Shown in pieces: positions 37,492 through 46,074 of a DNA stretch of 49,691 nt. Made by a program: the position numbers and the translations under genes. The stretch is from Pseudomonadota bacterium (GTDB lineage: Bacteria; Pseudomonadota; Gammaproteobacteria; Burkholderiales; Burkholderiaceae_C). The stretch lies in contig CAUJIM010000109.1 in the NCBI GenBank assembly GCA_963205335.1, positions 1 to 49,691 of the forward strand. The letters are read 5' to 3'. Positions within the stretch are counted from its first letter, which is position 1. Every line of letters begins with the position of its first letter. The notes beneath the pieces were generated by a model. It was given only the letters and a program-made list of their open reading frames with translations, did not search any database and had not been told where the DNA came from.

Positions 37492-38763
37492 ATGCCCGCA
37501 TCCGCATCGCTGCGCCAGCGCCTGTACCCGCTGCTGCCCGACATCGCCGCGCACTTCGGCACCCCCTTCCACATCTACGACGAGGCAGGCATCCGCGCCA
37601 CCGGCGAGCGCCTGCAGCGCGCCTTCGCCGGCGTGCCCGGCTTTCGCGAGTACTACGCCGCCAAGGCGCTGCCCAACCCGCGCATCCTCGCCATCGCACG
37701 CAGCCTGGGCTTCGGCTTCGACTGCAGTTCGGTGGCCGAGCTGCAGCTGGCACGCGGCATCGGCGCGCGCGGCGACGACCTGATGTTCACCTCCAACAAC
37801 ACCGACGACGACGAGTTCGAGGCGGCGCTGGCCGACGGCGGCAGCCTCCTGAACCTGGACGACATCAGCCTGGTGGCCAAGGTGCCGCGGATGCCCGAGC
37901 GCATCTGCTTCCGCTACAACCCCGGCCCGGCGCGCAGCGGCAACAGCATCATCGGCAACCCGGTGGAGGCCAAGTACGGCGTGCCGCACGAGCAGATCGA
38001 GGAGGCCTTCCGCGCAGCCATCGCGCGCGGCGCCAGGCGCTTCGGGCTGCACACCATGCTGGCGTCCAACGAACTCGACCACCGCTACATGGTCGAGACC
38101 ATCGCCATGCTGCTCTCCGTGGTGCGGATGCTGGGCGAGGCGCTGGCCATCCGCTTCGACTTCGTCAACATGGGTGGAGGCCTGGGCATCCCGTACCGGC
38201 CCGAAGACCCGGAATTCGACGTGGAGGCGCTGGGCCGGCACGCCGCGCAGCTGCTCGCCGACTTCCGCGCGCGGCACGGCTGGGCCCCGGCCCTCGCCAT
38301 GGAAAGCGGGCGCTACGTCACCGGCCCGCACGGCGTGCTGGTCACGCGCGCGATCAACCACAAGCACGGCTACCGCGAGTACGTCGGGGTGGACGCCTGC
38401 ATGTCGGCGCTGATGCGCCCGGGCATGTACGGCGCCTACCACCACATCGACGTCGTCGGCAAGCCGGCCGGCGCGCACGACACGCCGGTGGACGTGGTCG
38501 GATCGCTGTGCGAGAACAACGACAAGTTCGCCACGCAAAGGCCGCTGCCGCCCGTGGCCGACGGCGACCTGCTGGTGATCCACGACACCGGCGCGCACGG
38601 CCACGCGATGGGCTTCAACTACAACGGCCGCCTGCGCCCGCAGGAGCTGCTGCTCACCGCGGACGGCCGCGTCGAGCGCATCCGCCGCGCCGAAACGCTG
38701 CAGGATCACTTCGCCACGCTGCGCTTCGCGCCCGACGCGTGGCAGCCGGGCGCAGCCACCTGA
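37492..38763 (+). CDS. lysA: diaminopimelate decarboxylase family protein
   Basis: A 423-residue fold-type III PLP decarboxylase. The PLP lysine is Lys58 in '[10 protein letters not shown]'. A Gly-rich phosphate site 'VNMGGGLGI', '[15 protein letters not shown]' and the dimer-interface catalytic Cys-Glu in '[13 protein letters not shown]' are present. The usual LysA motif is CESGD; the CENND form marks a distinct subgroup. With dapL before and dapF after it, conversion of meso-diaminopimelate to lysine is the natural reading. A related amino-acid decarboxylation cannot be excluded. Confidence 0.82.
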   Translation: MPASASLRQRLYPLLPDIAAHFGTPFHIYDEAGIRATGERLQRAFAGVPGFREYYAAKALPNPRILAIARSLGFGFDCSSVAELQLARGIGARGDDLMFTSNNTDDDEFEAALADGGSLLNLDDISLVAKVPRMPERICFRYNPGPARSGNSIIGNPVEAKYGVPHEQIEEAFRAAIARGARRFGLHTMLASNELDHRYMVETIAMLLSVVRMLGEALAIRFDFVNMGGGLGIPYRPEDPEFDVEALGRHAAQLLADFRARHGWAPALAMESGRYVTGPHGVLVTRAINHKHGYREYVGVDACMSALMRPGMYGAYHHIDVVGKPAGAHDTPVDVVGSLCENNDKFATQRPLPPVADGDLLVIHDTGAHGHAMGFNYNGRLRPQELLLTADGRVERIRRAETLQDHFATLRFAPDAWQPGAAT

Positions 38764-38765
38764 CC

Positions 38766-39596
38766 ATGCACCCCACGCAACAAGCCATCATCGGCAGCCT
38801 GCACGTCGTCCCGCCGTTCGCCGGCCCGCAGGACGCGCAGGCGCAGATCGCGCGGCGCATCGCCTTCATCCAGCAGACGCTGCAGGCAAGCCACGCCCAA
38901 ACGCTGGTGCTGGGCATCAGCGGCGGCGTGGACTCGTCGGTCGCGGGCCGGCTGGCGCAGCTCGCGGTGCAAGACCTGCGCCAGCGCAGCGGCGACGCCG
39001 CCTGGCGCTTCATCGCGGTGCGCCTGCCGTACCAGGCGCAGTTCGACGAGGCCGACGCGCAGGCCGCGCTCGCCTTCATCCGCGCCGACGAGGTGCGCAC
39101 CGTGCCCATCGAGGGCAGCGTCGCCGCGCTCGCCGGGTCGCTGGCGGACCTGCTGCAGCCACTGCCCCCGGCGCTGCGCGACCGGGTGCTGGGCAACGTC
39201 AAGGCGCGCGTGCGCATGGTGGCGCAGTACGCCATCGCCAACGCGAACGATGGGCTGGTGATCGGCACCGACCACGCGGCCGAGGCGGTGATGGGCTTCT
39301 TCACCAAGTTCGGCGACGGCGCCTGCGACCTGGAGCCGCTGGCCGGGCTCGTCAAGGACCAGGTGCGCGCCATGGCGCAGGCGCTGGGCGCCCCGCAGCA
39401 CCTGGTGCACAAGACGCCGACGGCCGACCTGGAGGACGGCCGGCCCGGCCTGCCCGACGAGGCCGCGCACGGCGTCGGCTACGCCGCGATCGACGCCTTC
39501 CTGCACGGCCAGGACGTCGACGCCCGGGACTTCCAGCGCATCGTGCGCGCCTTCGAGGCCAGCCGCCACAAGCGCGCGCTGCCCGCCACGCCATGA
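38766..39596 (+). CDS. nadE: ammonia-dependent NAD(+) synthetase
   Basis: A 276-residue NadE of the short, ammonia-using type (E. coli length). It adenylates nicotinic acid adenine dinucleotide and amidates it to NAD. The PP-loop is '[20 protein letters not shown]' near residue 50. '[15 protein letters not shown]', '[25 protein letters not shown]' and 'KTPTADL' are diagnostic. There is no glutaminase domain, so free ammonia is needed. It sits two bases after lysA and overlaps dapF by four bases, in a nitrogen-assimilation operon, an unusual place for nadE. Confidence 0.95.
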   Translation: MHPTQQAIIGSLHVVPPFAGPQDAQAQIARRIAFIQQTLQASHAQTLVLGISGGVDSSVAGRLAQLAVQDLRQRSGDAAWRFIAVRLPYQAQFDEADAQAALAFIRADEVRTVPIEGSVAALAGSLADLLQPLPPALRDRVLGNVKARVRMVAQYAIANANDGLVIGTDHAAEAVMGFFTKFGDGACDLEPLAGLVKDQVRAMAQALGAPQHLVHKTPTADLEDGRPGLPDEAAHGVGYAAIDAFLHGQDVDARDFQRIVRAFEASRHKRALPATP

Positions 39597-40462
39597 CGCC
39601 GCCGCGCGCGCCCCGCCCGGCGCTGCCGTTCACCAAGATGCACGGGCTGGGCAACGACTTCATGGTGCTCGACGGCACCCGTGAGGCCATCGCGCTCGCG
39701 CCCGGCGACATCCGCGCCATGGCCGACCGGCATTTCGGCGTGGGCTTCGACCAGCTGCTGCTGGTCGAGCGCGCGCCGCACGCCGGCGTGGACTTCGGCT
39801 ACCGCATCTTCAACGCCGACGGCGGCGAGGTCGAGCAGTGCGGCAACGGCGCGCGCTGCTTCGCCCGCTTCGTGCGCGAGCAGGGCCTGACCGACAAGGA
39901 CCGCATCCGCGTGCAGACCTGCGCCGGGGCGATCGAGCTGCTCGTCACCGGGCGCGGCGGCGTGCGCGTGGACATGGGCGCGCCCCGGCTCCTGCCCGCC
40001 GAGATCCCGTTCCTGGCGCCGGCGCCCCTGCTGCGCCACGCCGTGGAGGTCGCTGGCGAGACGGTCGAGCTGTCGGTCGTCAACATGGGCAATCCGCACG
40101 CCGTGCTGTGCGTCGCGGACGTCGACCGCGCGCCGGTCGGCACGCTCGGGCCGCTGCTGGAGCAGCACCCGCGCTTCCCCCGGCGGGTCAACGTCGGCTT
40201 CATGCAGGTCGTGGCGCGCGACCGCATCCGGCTGCGCGTGCACGAGCGCGGCGCCGGGCAGACGCTGGCCTGCGGCACCGGCGCCTGCGCCGCCGTGGTC
40301 GCCGGCCGGCGCCTGGGCCTGCTCAATGGCGGGGTGACCGTGGCCCTGCCGGGCGGCGAGCTGTGGATCACCTGGCAGGGCGAAGGCAGCCCGGTGCTGA
40401 TGGAAGGCCCCGCCACCCGCGTGTACGACGGCGAGTGGCTCTGGCCGGACGCCGGGGGGTAG
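39593..40462 (+). CDS. dapF: diaminopimelate epimerase
   Basis: A 289-residue PLP-independent epimerase that converts LL- to meso-diaminopimelate for peptidoglycan and lysine. The two catalytic cysteines are Cys83 in '[13 protein letters not shown]' and Cys227 in '[12 protein letters not shown]'. '[15 protein letters not shown]' opens the protein and 'VNMGNPHAV' is also diagnostic. Its ATG overlaps the nadE stop. It completes the dapL-dapF-lysA set and ends the operon one base short of the convergent hydroxylase gene. No terminator is visible. Confidence 0.96.
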   Translation: MTPPRAPRPALPFTKMHGLGNDFMVLDGTREAIALAPGDIRAMADRHFGVGFDQLLLVERAPHAGVDFGYRIFNADGGEVEQCGNGARCFARFVREQGLTDKDRIRVQTCAGAIELLVTGRGGVRVDMGAPRLLPAEIPFLAPAPLLRHAVEVAGETVELSVVNMGNPHAVLCVADVDRAPVGTLGPLLEQHPRFPRRVNVGFMQVVARDRIRLRVHERGAGQTLACGTGACAAVVAGRRLGLLNGGVTVALPGGELWITWQGEGSPVLMEGPATRVYDGEWLWPDAGG

Positions 40463-40463
40463 G

Positions 40464-42227
40464 TCACTCGCGGCTGCGCCGGCCCGCACCCGCGGCGCGC
40501 AGCACGCCGGTGACGATCAGGACCTGCGCCGCGTAGTAGCTGGAGAGCACCCACACGGGCGACCAGGGCAGGGGATGCACGAAGCGGTTGATCGCCAGCA
40601 GGCCGTCGCTCAGCATGAAGCAGCAGGCGCCCAGCGCCACCATGAGCGCCGGGCCGGTCCCGAGCGCCGCCCGGCGCGCCCAGGCCTGCGCGGCCATGAG
40701 CGCGATCACCAGCACATAGGCCGCCACCGGCGCCCGCAGCGCCTCGGGCAGGCCGCCCTGCCAGAGGAACAAATACATGCCGGCGCCGACCGCCAGGGTG
40801 GCCCACAGCGCGGCGCGCGCGGCGAACCACGGCACGCCGCGTTTGAACAGCGCGATGTAGGCCACGTGCGCGAGCAGAAAGCTCACGAGGCCGGGCAGAA
40901 ACAGGCCGGGCAGCATCAGGAACACGTCGCCGGCCAGCGAGCAAAGCAGGGCCGCAGCCAAGAGCAGCAGCGTTTTTTTAAAGCCAAATCGTCCTGTAGC
41001 GCTTGACTGGCGAGCGCTGGCAGCTACCGCAGCGATAGCAAAAACCATCACCGCTGGCTTGGCGGCGCGGTGCCACTCGACGAGGCCCAGCGCACTGGTG
41101 GCGGTGGCCAGCGCGCCGGCTTCGACCATCAGCGCCTCCCAGGCCGTGAGGCGCCCCTGCATCACCGCGCCCAGCGCCCACTGGCACGCGAGCAGCGCGG
41201 CGAACCAGACCAGGTTCTCGGCCCAGGGAGCGCCGTCGGCGCGCCAGAGAAAGGCCGAAACCCCGGCCAGCAGCAGCGCGAACTGCGCACCGGCGAACCA
41301 GCGCACGGAGCGCGTCATCGCGGGGTCGAAGAGCGGCATGGCGCCGATGTCGAACGGCGGCTTGGGGAAGCGCTCGGCCACGTCGGCCGGGCGCCAGCCG
41401 GGGGGCTTGAGCCAGACGGCGAGCTTGTCGCGCCAGCGCCGCGCGTGCCAGCTGTCGCGCGCCAGGCCGGCATAGACCTGCAGGTTGGCCCACAGCGGGT
41501 CCCAGCTGGCGAGCAGGCCGCGCGTGCCGTACACGCAGCGCTCGCGCGGGTCTTCGTCCTCGAAGGTGCCGAAGAGCCTGTCCCAGACGATCAGGATGCC
41601 GCCGTAGTTCTTGTCGATGTAGCGGTCGTTGACCGCGTGGTGCACGCGGTGGTTGCTCGGGCTGCAGAACCAGCGGTCGAACCAGCCCAGGCGCCCCACC
41701 TGCTCGGTATGCACCCAGAACTGGTAAAGCAGGTCGACGAGGCCGACGACGACGAACACCAGCGGCGGCACGCCCGCCAGCGCCATCGGCAGGTAGAACA
41801 GCCAGCCGAGAGCAGCGCCCGAGCTGGTCTGGCGCAGCGCGGTGGAGAGGTTGTAGTCCTGGCTCTGGTGGTGCACCGCGTGCGCCGCCCAGAGCACGGC
41901 CACCTCGTGGCCCATGCGGTGCAGCCAGTAGTAGCAGAAATCGTAGAACAGCAGCGCCAGCAGCCAGCCCGGCGCGCTGGTCCAGAACGCATCGTCGCGC
42001 CACAGCGCCAGGTGGCGCCACGCCAGCGTGTACAGGCCCAGGCGCAGCAGCACGGTGAACACCGCGCTGGTCTGGCTCAGCATCCCGAGGCTGATGCTGC
42101 TCACCGCATCCGCCAGCCGCAGCGCCGGGCGGCCGCGAGCGCGCCCGACGGCCCATTCCAGCGCCATCAGCAGGAAGAAGACGGGGGTGACGAGGACGAT
42201 GATCTGGCTGCCCGACATGGCGCGCAT
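40464..42227 (-). CDS. fatty acid hydroxylase/AGMO-like domain fused to lysoplasmalogenase (YhhN)
   Basis: A ~587-residue polytopic membrane protein with two enzyme domains. The N-terminal ~300 residues form a sterol desaturase/fatty acid hydroxylase domain with di-iron histidines His103-x3-His107, His116-x2-His119-His120, and His193-x2-His196-His197. 'TALRQ' and 'DKNYGGILIVWDRLFGTFEDE' resemble alkylglycerol monooxygenase, which cleaves ether lipids. The C-terminal ~210 residues look like a YhhN/TMEM86 lysoplasmalogenase ('LLCSLAGDVFLML', 'SFLLAHVAYI', 'MLSDGLLAI'). A repeat copy is read in frame at residues ~395-416. The start may be 42227 or 42218; neither has a clear ribosome-binding site. 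Confidence 0.82.
   Translation of the reverse strand: MRAMSGSQIIVLVTPVFFLLMALEWAVGRARGRPALRLADAVSSISLGMLSQTSAVFTVLLRLGLYTLAWRHLALWRDDAFWTSAPGWLLALLFYDFCYYWLHRMGHEVAVLWAAHAVHHQSQDYNLSTALRQTSSGAALGWLFYLPMALAGVPPLVFVVVGLVDLLYQFWVHTEQVGRLGWFDRWFCSPSNHRVHHAVNDRYIDKNYGGILIVWDRLFGTFEDEDPRERCVYGTRGLLASWDPLWANLQVYAGLARDSWHARRWRDKLAVWLKPPGWRPADVAERFPKPPFDIGAMPLFDPAMTRSVRWFAGAQFALLLAGVSAFLWRADGAPWAENLVWFAALLACQWALGAVMQGRLTAWEALMVEAGALATATSALGLVEWHRAAKPAVMVFAIAAVAASARQSSATGRFGFKKTLLLLAAALLCSLAGDVFLMLPGLFLPGLVSFLLAHVAYIALFKRGVPWFAARAALWATLAVGAGMYLFLWQGGLPEALRAPVAAYVLVIALMAAQAWARRAALGTGPALMVALGACCFMLSDGLLAINRFVHPLPWSPVWVLSSYYAAQVLIVTGVLRAAGAGRRSRE
40974..41044. repeat. dispersed palindromic repeat, copy C (inside a coding sequence)
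   Basis: Arms AGCGCTTG (40998-41005) and CGAGCGCT (41011-41018) form a near-perfect hairpin, flanked by 'ggcagctacc' and 'gatagca'. It is related to copies at 10178, 27170 and 43757. It lies wholly within the hydroxylase-lysoplasmalogenase reading frame on the minus strand and adds about 22 residues without a stop, in a loop between the first two membrane segments of the YhhN domain. Confidence 0.7.
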
Positions 42228-42266
42228 TGTTCTATGTTTTTCCGCTGCCTGGCATACAGTTGCGCC

Positions 42267-43754
42267 ATGAGCGACACCCCCCCCCCTTCGGAGCGCGCCG
42301 CGCGCCAGGCCGCCGTGGTGCAGGCCCTCTCCAGCTGCGTGCCGGCGCACGCGCTGCTCTGGGACGAGGAAGACACCACGCCCTACGAGTGCGACGGCCT
42401 CACCGCCTACCGCCAGCGCCCGCTCGTCGTCTGCCTGCCGCAGGACGAGACCCAGGTGCAGGCGGTGCTGCAGACCTGCCACCGCCTCGCGGTGCCGGTG
42501 GTGGCGCGCGGCGCGGGCACGGGCCTGTCGGGTGGCGCGCTGCCGCACGCCATGGGCGTGACGCTGTCGCTCGCCAGGTTCAACCGCATCGTGCGCATCG
42601 ACCCGCTGGCGCGCACCGCCACCGTGCAGTGCGGCGTGAGGAACCTGGCGATCAGCGAGGCCGCCGCGCGCCACGGCCTGTACTACGCGCCCGACCCCTC
42701 CAGCCAGATCGCCTGCACCATCGGCGGCAACATCGCGGAAAACTCCGGCGGCGTGCACTGCCTGAAATACGGCCTGACGCTGCACAACGTGCTGCGCGTG
42801 CGCGGCTTCACCGTGGAGGGCGAGCCGGTCGAGTTCGGCAGCGAGGCGCTGGACGCGCCCGGCCTGGACCTGCTGGCCGCGGTGATCGGCAGCGAGGGCA
42901 TGCTGGCCGTCACGCTCGAGGCCACGGTGCGCCTGATCCCCAGGCCGCAGACCGCGCGCTGCATCATGGCCAGCTTCGCCGACGTGCGCGATGCCGGCAA
43001 CGCCGTGGCTGCGGTCATCGCCGCCGGCATCGTCCCGGCCGGGCTGGAGATGATGGACGGCCCGATGACCCGCGCGGTCGAGGACTTCGTGCACGCCGGC
43101 TACGACCTGGGCGCCGCCGCCATCCTGCTGTGCGAGAGCGACGGCACGCCCGAGGAGGTGCAGGAGGAGATCGCGCGCATGAGCGAGGTGCTGCAGGGCG
43201 CAGGCGCGACGGCCATCGCCGTGAGCCAGTCCGAAGAAGAGCGCCTGCGCTTCTGGAGCGGGCGCAAGAACGCCTTCCCCGCCAGCGGGCGCATCAGCCC
43301 CGACTACATGTGCATGGATTCGACGATTCCGCGCAAGCGCCTGGCCGACATCCTGCTGGCGATCGCCGAAATGGAGAAGAAATACGCCTTGCGCTGCTGC
43401 AACGTCTTTCACGCGGGCGACGGCAACCTGCACCCGCTGATCCTGTTCGACGCCAACGACCCCGACGAGTTGCACCGCGCCGAACTCTTTGGCGCCGACA
43501 TCCTGGAGACCAGCGTCGCCATGGGCGGCACCGTGACGGGCGAGCACGGCGTGGGCGTGGAAAAGCTCAACTCGATGTGCGTGCAGTTCTCGCCCGAGGA
43601 GAACGCGCAGATGCGGGCGTTCAAGGCGGCGTTCGACCCGGCCGGGCTGCTCAACCCCGGCAAGGTCATCCCGACCCTGGCGCGCTGCGCCGAGTACGGC
43701 AGGATGCTGGTGCGCGGCGGACAGCTCGCGCACCCGGAGCTGCCGCGCTTCTGA
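42267..43754 (+). CDS. glcD: FAD-linked oxidase, glycolate/D-lactate dehydrogenase type (GlcD)
   Basis: A 495-residue VAO-type flavoprotein that oxidises 2-hydroxy acids such as glycolate or D-lactate. The FAD-binding PCMH domain has 'VVARGAGTGLSGGALP' and 'CTIGGNIAENSGGVHCLKYG'. The C-terminal cap has 'HAGDGNLHPLI' and 'VTGEHGVGVEKL'. The ATG at 42267 is used; a very long open frame upstream is antisense to the hydroxylase. The usual partners glcE and glcF do not follow. Its start is 39 bp from that of the divergent hydroxylase gene. Copy B of the repeat lies directly after the stop. Confidence 0.9.
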   Translation: MSDTPPPSERAARQAAVVQALSSCVPAHALLWDEEDTTPYECDGLTAYRQRPLVVCLPQDETQVQAVLQTCHRLAVPVVARGAGTGLSGGALPHAMGVTLSLARFNRIVRIDPLARTATVQCGVRNLAISEAAARHGLYYAPDPSSQIACTIGGNIAENSGGVHCLKYGLTLHNVLRVRGFTVEGEPVEFGSEALDAPGLDLLAAVIGSEGMLAVTLEATVRLIPRPQTARCIMASFADVRDAGNAVAAVIAAGIVPAGLEMMDGPMTRAVEDFVHAGYDLGAAAILLCESDGTPEEVQEEIARMSEVLQGAGATAIAVSQSEEERLRFWSGRKNAFPASGRISPDYMCMDSTIPRKRLADILLAIAEMEKKYALRCCNVFHAGDGNLHPLILFDANDPDELHRAELFGADILETSVAMGGTVTGEHGVGVEKLNSMCVQFSPEENAQMRAFKAAFDPAGLLNPGKVIPTLARCAEYGRMLVRGGQLAHPELPRF

Positions 43755-43756
43755 TG

Positions 43757-43804
43757 ATTTTTGGCCTCTAGCGCTTGTCCAGCAAGCGCTTATAGCTTCC
43801 GAAA
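43757..43804. repeat. dispersed palindromic repeat, copy B
   Basis: AGCGCTTG (43770-43777) and CAAGCGCT (43783-43790) form a perfect 8-bp stem with a 5-nt loop, flanked by TTTTTGGCCTCT and TATAGCTTCC. It sits in the gap between converging glcD and phaM, where the hairpin could help end both transcripts. Copy A at 10178 is the closest relative. Confidence 0.75.
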
Positions 43805-43820
43805 CGGGAGCAAATACGGC

Positions 43821-44528
43821 CTACCTGGAGCCCTTGGACGGACGCGCTGCCGCCTTCTTGGCTGCCGGTTTGGACGCCTTTGCCGCCGCCTTGCGCGCCG
43901 GCGCCCTGGCCTTGGCGCCCGCCGCCTTCGGCACGAAGGCCGAAGCCACCTCGCCCGCGGCCTTGAGCGCGCCGCTGGTCATGTCGCGGGTAGCGGCCAG
44001 CGCCGCCTGCTGCGCGCTGGCGTCGCCCATGGCCTTGGTGGCAATCTGCTGGAACTGGCTGGCCAGGGCACCCCACCACTGCAGCGGATCGGCCATGGCG
44101 CCGCCGGCACCGGCCGCCTGGGCCGGCGCCGCGGCCGCCGGCTCTTCGGCCTCCTGCCTGGCCTCTTTTTCAGGCGCGGGGGGCTGCGCCGGCGCCTCGG
44201 GCGCCTTCGCCGCGGGAGCGCCCCGGAACGCCCCGGCCAGGTCCGCCATGGCGACATTCATGCCCTGCAGGGTCGACAGCGTCATGCGCTGCACCTCCAG
44301 CGCCTGCACCGTGGCGGTGAGCGCACGCGCGTTCTGCTCGAGCCAGAACTGCACCGTCTTGAGCTCGCGGATGCGCTGGTCGATCTCTTCGACGTTCATC
44401 GTCGGCGCCACCCAATTGGCGAGCGGAGGCAGCGAAGGCATGCCCGCGGCCGCGCCCTCGGAGAGCTTTTGCAGGAAATCGAATCCGGGCACGAAACGCC
44501 CGAAGCCAAAGGGGGACGCGTCAGTCAT
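43821..44528 (-). CDS. phaM: PhaM-like polyhydroxyalkanoate granule protein
   Basis: A 235-residue protein with a phasin-like N-terminal half. 'FGRFVPGFDFLQKL' and 'VAPTMNVEEIDQRIRELKTVQFWLEQNARAL' are typical of PhaM/granule-associated proteins. A Pro/Ala/Glu-rich linker and a highly basic C-tail with KPAAKK repeats follow. In Ralstonia eutropha PhaM activates PHB synthase and ties granules to the nucleoid through its Lys-rich tail, and the layout here allows the same. No phaC is in the window. It is 44 bp downstream of the phosphatase gene. Confidence 0.8.
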   Translation of the reverse strand: MTDASPFGFGRFVPGFDFLQKLSEGAAAGMPSLPPLANWVAPTMNVEEIDQRIRELKTVQFWLEQNARALTATVQALEVQRMTLSTLQGMNVAMADLAGAFRGAPAAKAPEAPAQPPAPEKEARQEAEEPAAAAPAQAAGAGGAMADPLQWWGALASQFQQIATKAMGDASAQQAALAATRDMTSGALKAAGEVASAFVPKAAGAKARAPARKAAAKASKPAAKKAAARPSKGSR

Positions 44529-44572
44529 GGTGGCAGCTCCTGCAACTGGTGTGGAGTGGAAGGTGCGCTAGC

Positions 44573-45328
44573 TTATCCCGGCTGCGGCTCCAGGTACAAC
44601 TGCGCCAGGCGCCGGCGCGCGGCCTCGCCCACGCCCAGGCGCTGCTGCAGATAGCCCTGGACGCCGCCCGGCTGGCGCTCCATGTCGTCCAGCGCGAGCT
44701 GCAGGTACTCCGCGCGCACGCCCCAGATCACCTCGTGCACCGCGCGCGCGGCCGCATCGTCGGCCGGCGGTGGCGGCTTGCGGTACACGCGGTTGGTGAG
44801 CAGGTAATCCTGCATCACCATGGCGCGCGACGCGCCCAGCGCCAGCAGCACCAGCGCCGCGGCAAAGCCGGTGCGGTCCTTGCCGGCGGTGCAGTGGAAC
44901 ACCAGCGGCGAATCGTCCTGCAGCAGCTGCGCGAACACCTCGGCGAACTGCGGCGCATCGTCGGCCACGAAGCCGCGATAGGTCTCGCGCATCAGTCGCA
45001 GAGCACCCGCTTCGTCCAGCCGTTCGCCGCGCGCCGCCAGCGCGCGGTACCGGCGCACCACCATGGGCTCGATCGGCACCGAGAGGCTGCGCACCGCGGG
45101 CAGCGCATACGACTGCGCGGCGCGCTCCTCCTGCCCGCGCAGGTCTATCGCCCTGGCCAGGCCGAGCTGCGAGAGCAGCTGCGTGTCGTGCGGCGTGAGC
45201 GCCGCCAGGTGGTCCGAGCGAAACAGGCGCCGCCAGCGCAGCGGCCTGCCGCCCGCCCCGGCATAGCCCCCGAGGTCGCGGAAATTGCTCGCGCCCGCGA
45301 GCGGCAGTGCGCGTGAAAGATCATCCAT
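44573..45328 (-). CDS. protein tyrosine/serine phosphatase (Y_phosphatase3)
   Basis: A 251-residue phosphatase of the Y_phosphatase3 family (PF13350). The catalytic P-loop is Cys146-x5-Arg152 in 'FHCTAGKDRTG'. The N-terminal 'LAGASNFRDLGGY' and 'LFRSDHLAALT' are family hallmarks, and 'AIDLRGQEER' is the likely general-acid region. There is no signal peptide. The ATG at 45328 is chosen; the open frame continues upstream into the palindrome and tRNA fragment, which are not coding. The substrate is unknown. Confidence 0.87.
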   Translation of the reverse strand: MDDLSRALPLAGASNFRDLGGYAGAGGRPLRWRRLFRSDHLAALTPHDTQLLSQLGLARAIDLRGQEERAAQSYALPAVRSLSVPIEPMVVRRYRALAARGERLDEAGALRLMRETYRGFVADDAPQFAEVFAQLLQDDSPLVFHCTAGKDRTGFAAALVLLALGASRAMVMQDYLLTNRVYRKPPPPADDAAARAVHEVIWGVRAEYLQLALDDMERQPGGVQGYLQQRLGVGEAARRRLAQLYLEPQPG

Positions 45329-45342
45329 GCGTGCATTCTGCA

Positions 45343-45366
45343 GGCCCGCCCCGCGCGGGGCGGGCC
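45343..45366. other. 24-bp perfect GC palindrome
   Basis: An exact palindrome of 24 bp (arms GGCCCGCCCCGC and GCGGGGCGGGCC) between the tRNA 3' fragment and the phosphatase gene. As RNA on the minus strand it is a very stable hairpin 16 bp after the tRNA CCA, so it is probably the old tRNA terminator or a processing aid. No T-tract follows. Confidence 0.45.
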
Positions 45367-45381
45367 GGTCGTACGCAAAAG

Positions 45382-45419
45382 TGGTGCGGCTGGCGGGGAT
45401 CGAACCCACGACCCTTCGG
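45382..45419 (-). tRNA. 3' half of a tRNA gene (attachment-site remnant)
   Basis: Read on the minus strand this is the end of a tRNA: last anticodon-stem strand CCGAA, variable loop GGGTC, T-stem GTGGG and CCCGC enclosing TTCGATC, acceptor strand CAGCCGC, then A and encoded CCA (45384-45382). The D-arm, anticodon and 5' acceptor strand are absent, and the sequence beyond 45419 does not continue the cloverleaf. The isotype cannot be read; the T-arm resembles some betaproteobacterial tRNA-Arg genes (from memory). This is what integration into a tRNA leaves at the displaced end. Confidence 0.7.
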
Positions 45420-45423
45420 AGTG

Positions 45424-45458
45424 CATAAGAGTAGCCGCCCTGCGTATCCATAAGAGTA
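45424..45458. repeat. 10-bp direct repeats beside the tRNA fragment
   Basis: CATAAGAGTA occurs at 45424-45433 and again at 45449-45458, 25 bp apart, directly next to the tRNA remnant. The following ~110 bp are clearly AT-richer than the surroundings. Arm-type recombinase sites or ParB-like binding sites are possible; this is inference. Confidence 0.5.
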
Positions 45459-45574
45459 CGAAAATAAGCCTCAATGCGCATGAATACTGAGCGCCATGGT
45501 TTTGGGAATGGATCCTTTCTTATCTATTGGTGGCTATCAATGTAGCTTAGTCAAATTTGTGTATATTGCGCCAG

Positions 45575-46066
45575 ATGACCACTACCCCACATGGGCACAA
45601 CGCACAAACAGGCTGGGTGAGACTTCGGATTTTGCGGGTGAAGCTTGATCTCATTGATTGCCCGACTGAGGCCATGGCAGGTAGTCGGCGGCTGCCCGAT
45701 TTTGTGATTTCCGACGGGTGCGCCAATGCGGTCATGGCGCTGCGGCCACCGATTCTCATGGAGGTGAAGGCAGATGGGCAGCCGACACGCTACCGCGCCA
45801 TCCACAATGCCGACGCGCTGCGGTGGTTCGTACATGCGAACAAACTCAGACATCGCACGACACAACAGGTGCGCTCGCTCGTGTTGTCAGTGGGATCGGT
45901 AGCGCCGGACACCATCGATCTCATCGACCGCTACCTGATTCCGCTCGTCTTCGGGGAATTCGGCGATTCGGGTCAACGGCAGGCCCGACGCAAGTTGAAG
46001 GCGGCCGGAATCGTCCTGTCCGGGCCCGATCCCACGCGGCGTCTTCGGCCCATGACTCAGCTTTGA
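45575..46066 (+). CDS. ParB-like small protein at the edge of the integrated element
   Basis: A 163-residue protein. 'LDLIDCPTEAMAG', 'LRPPILMEVKADGQPTRYRAIHNADALRWF' is laid out like the N-terminal ParB/Srx-type domain (a spaced 'rpPilv...dg.yrviaG..RL' pattern), but the match is weak and no helix-turn-helix is certain. The ATG at 45575 is used rather than a TTG at 45557. The base composition is lower in G+C than the genes before it. It begins 154 bp from the tRNA fragment and is followed after eight bases by the large recombinase gene, so the three genes to the window end form one operon. A DNA-binding accessory role in recombination is inference. Confidence 0.55.
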   Translation: MTTTPHGHNAQTGWVRLRILRVKLDLIDCPTEAMAGSRRLPDFVISDGCANAVMALRPPILMEVKADGQPTRYRAIHNADALRWFVHANKLRHRTTQQVRSLVLSVGSVAPDTIDLIDRYLIPLVFGEFGDSGQRQARRKLKAAGIVLSGPDPTRRLRPMTQL

Positions 46067-46074
46067 GCCAGATC

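Noticed and set aside
42228-43733. Minus-strand extension of the hydroxylase fusion to 43733
   Set aside because: The upstream part is antisense to glcD and lacks family features.
45382-45438. Complete miniature tRNA using GCGGCT at 45433-45438 as the 5' acceptor strand
   Set aside because: Six bases pair with the acceptor 3' strand, but there is no D-arm or valid anticodon arm in the 57 bases, so chance or a decayed remnant is more likely.
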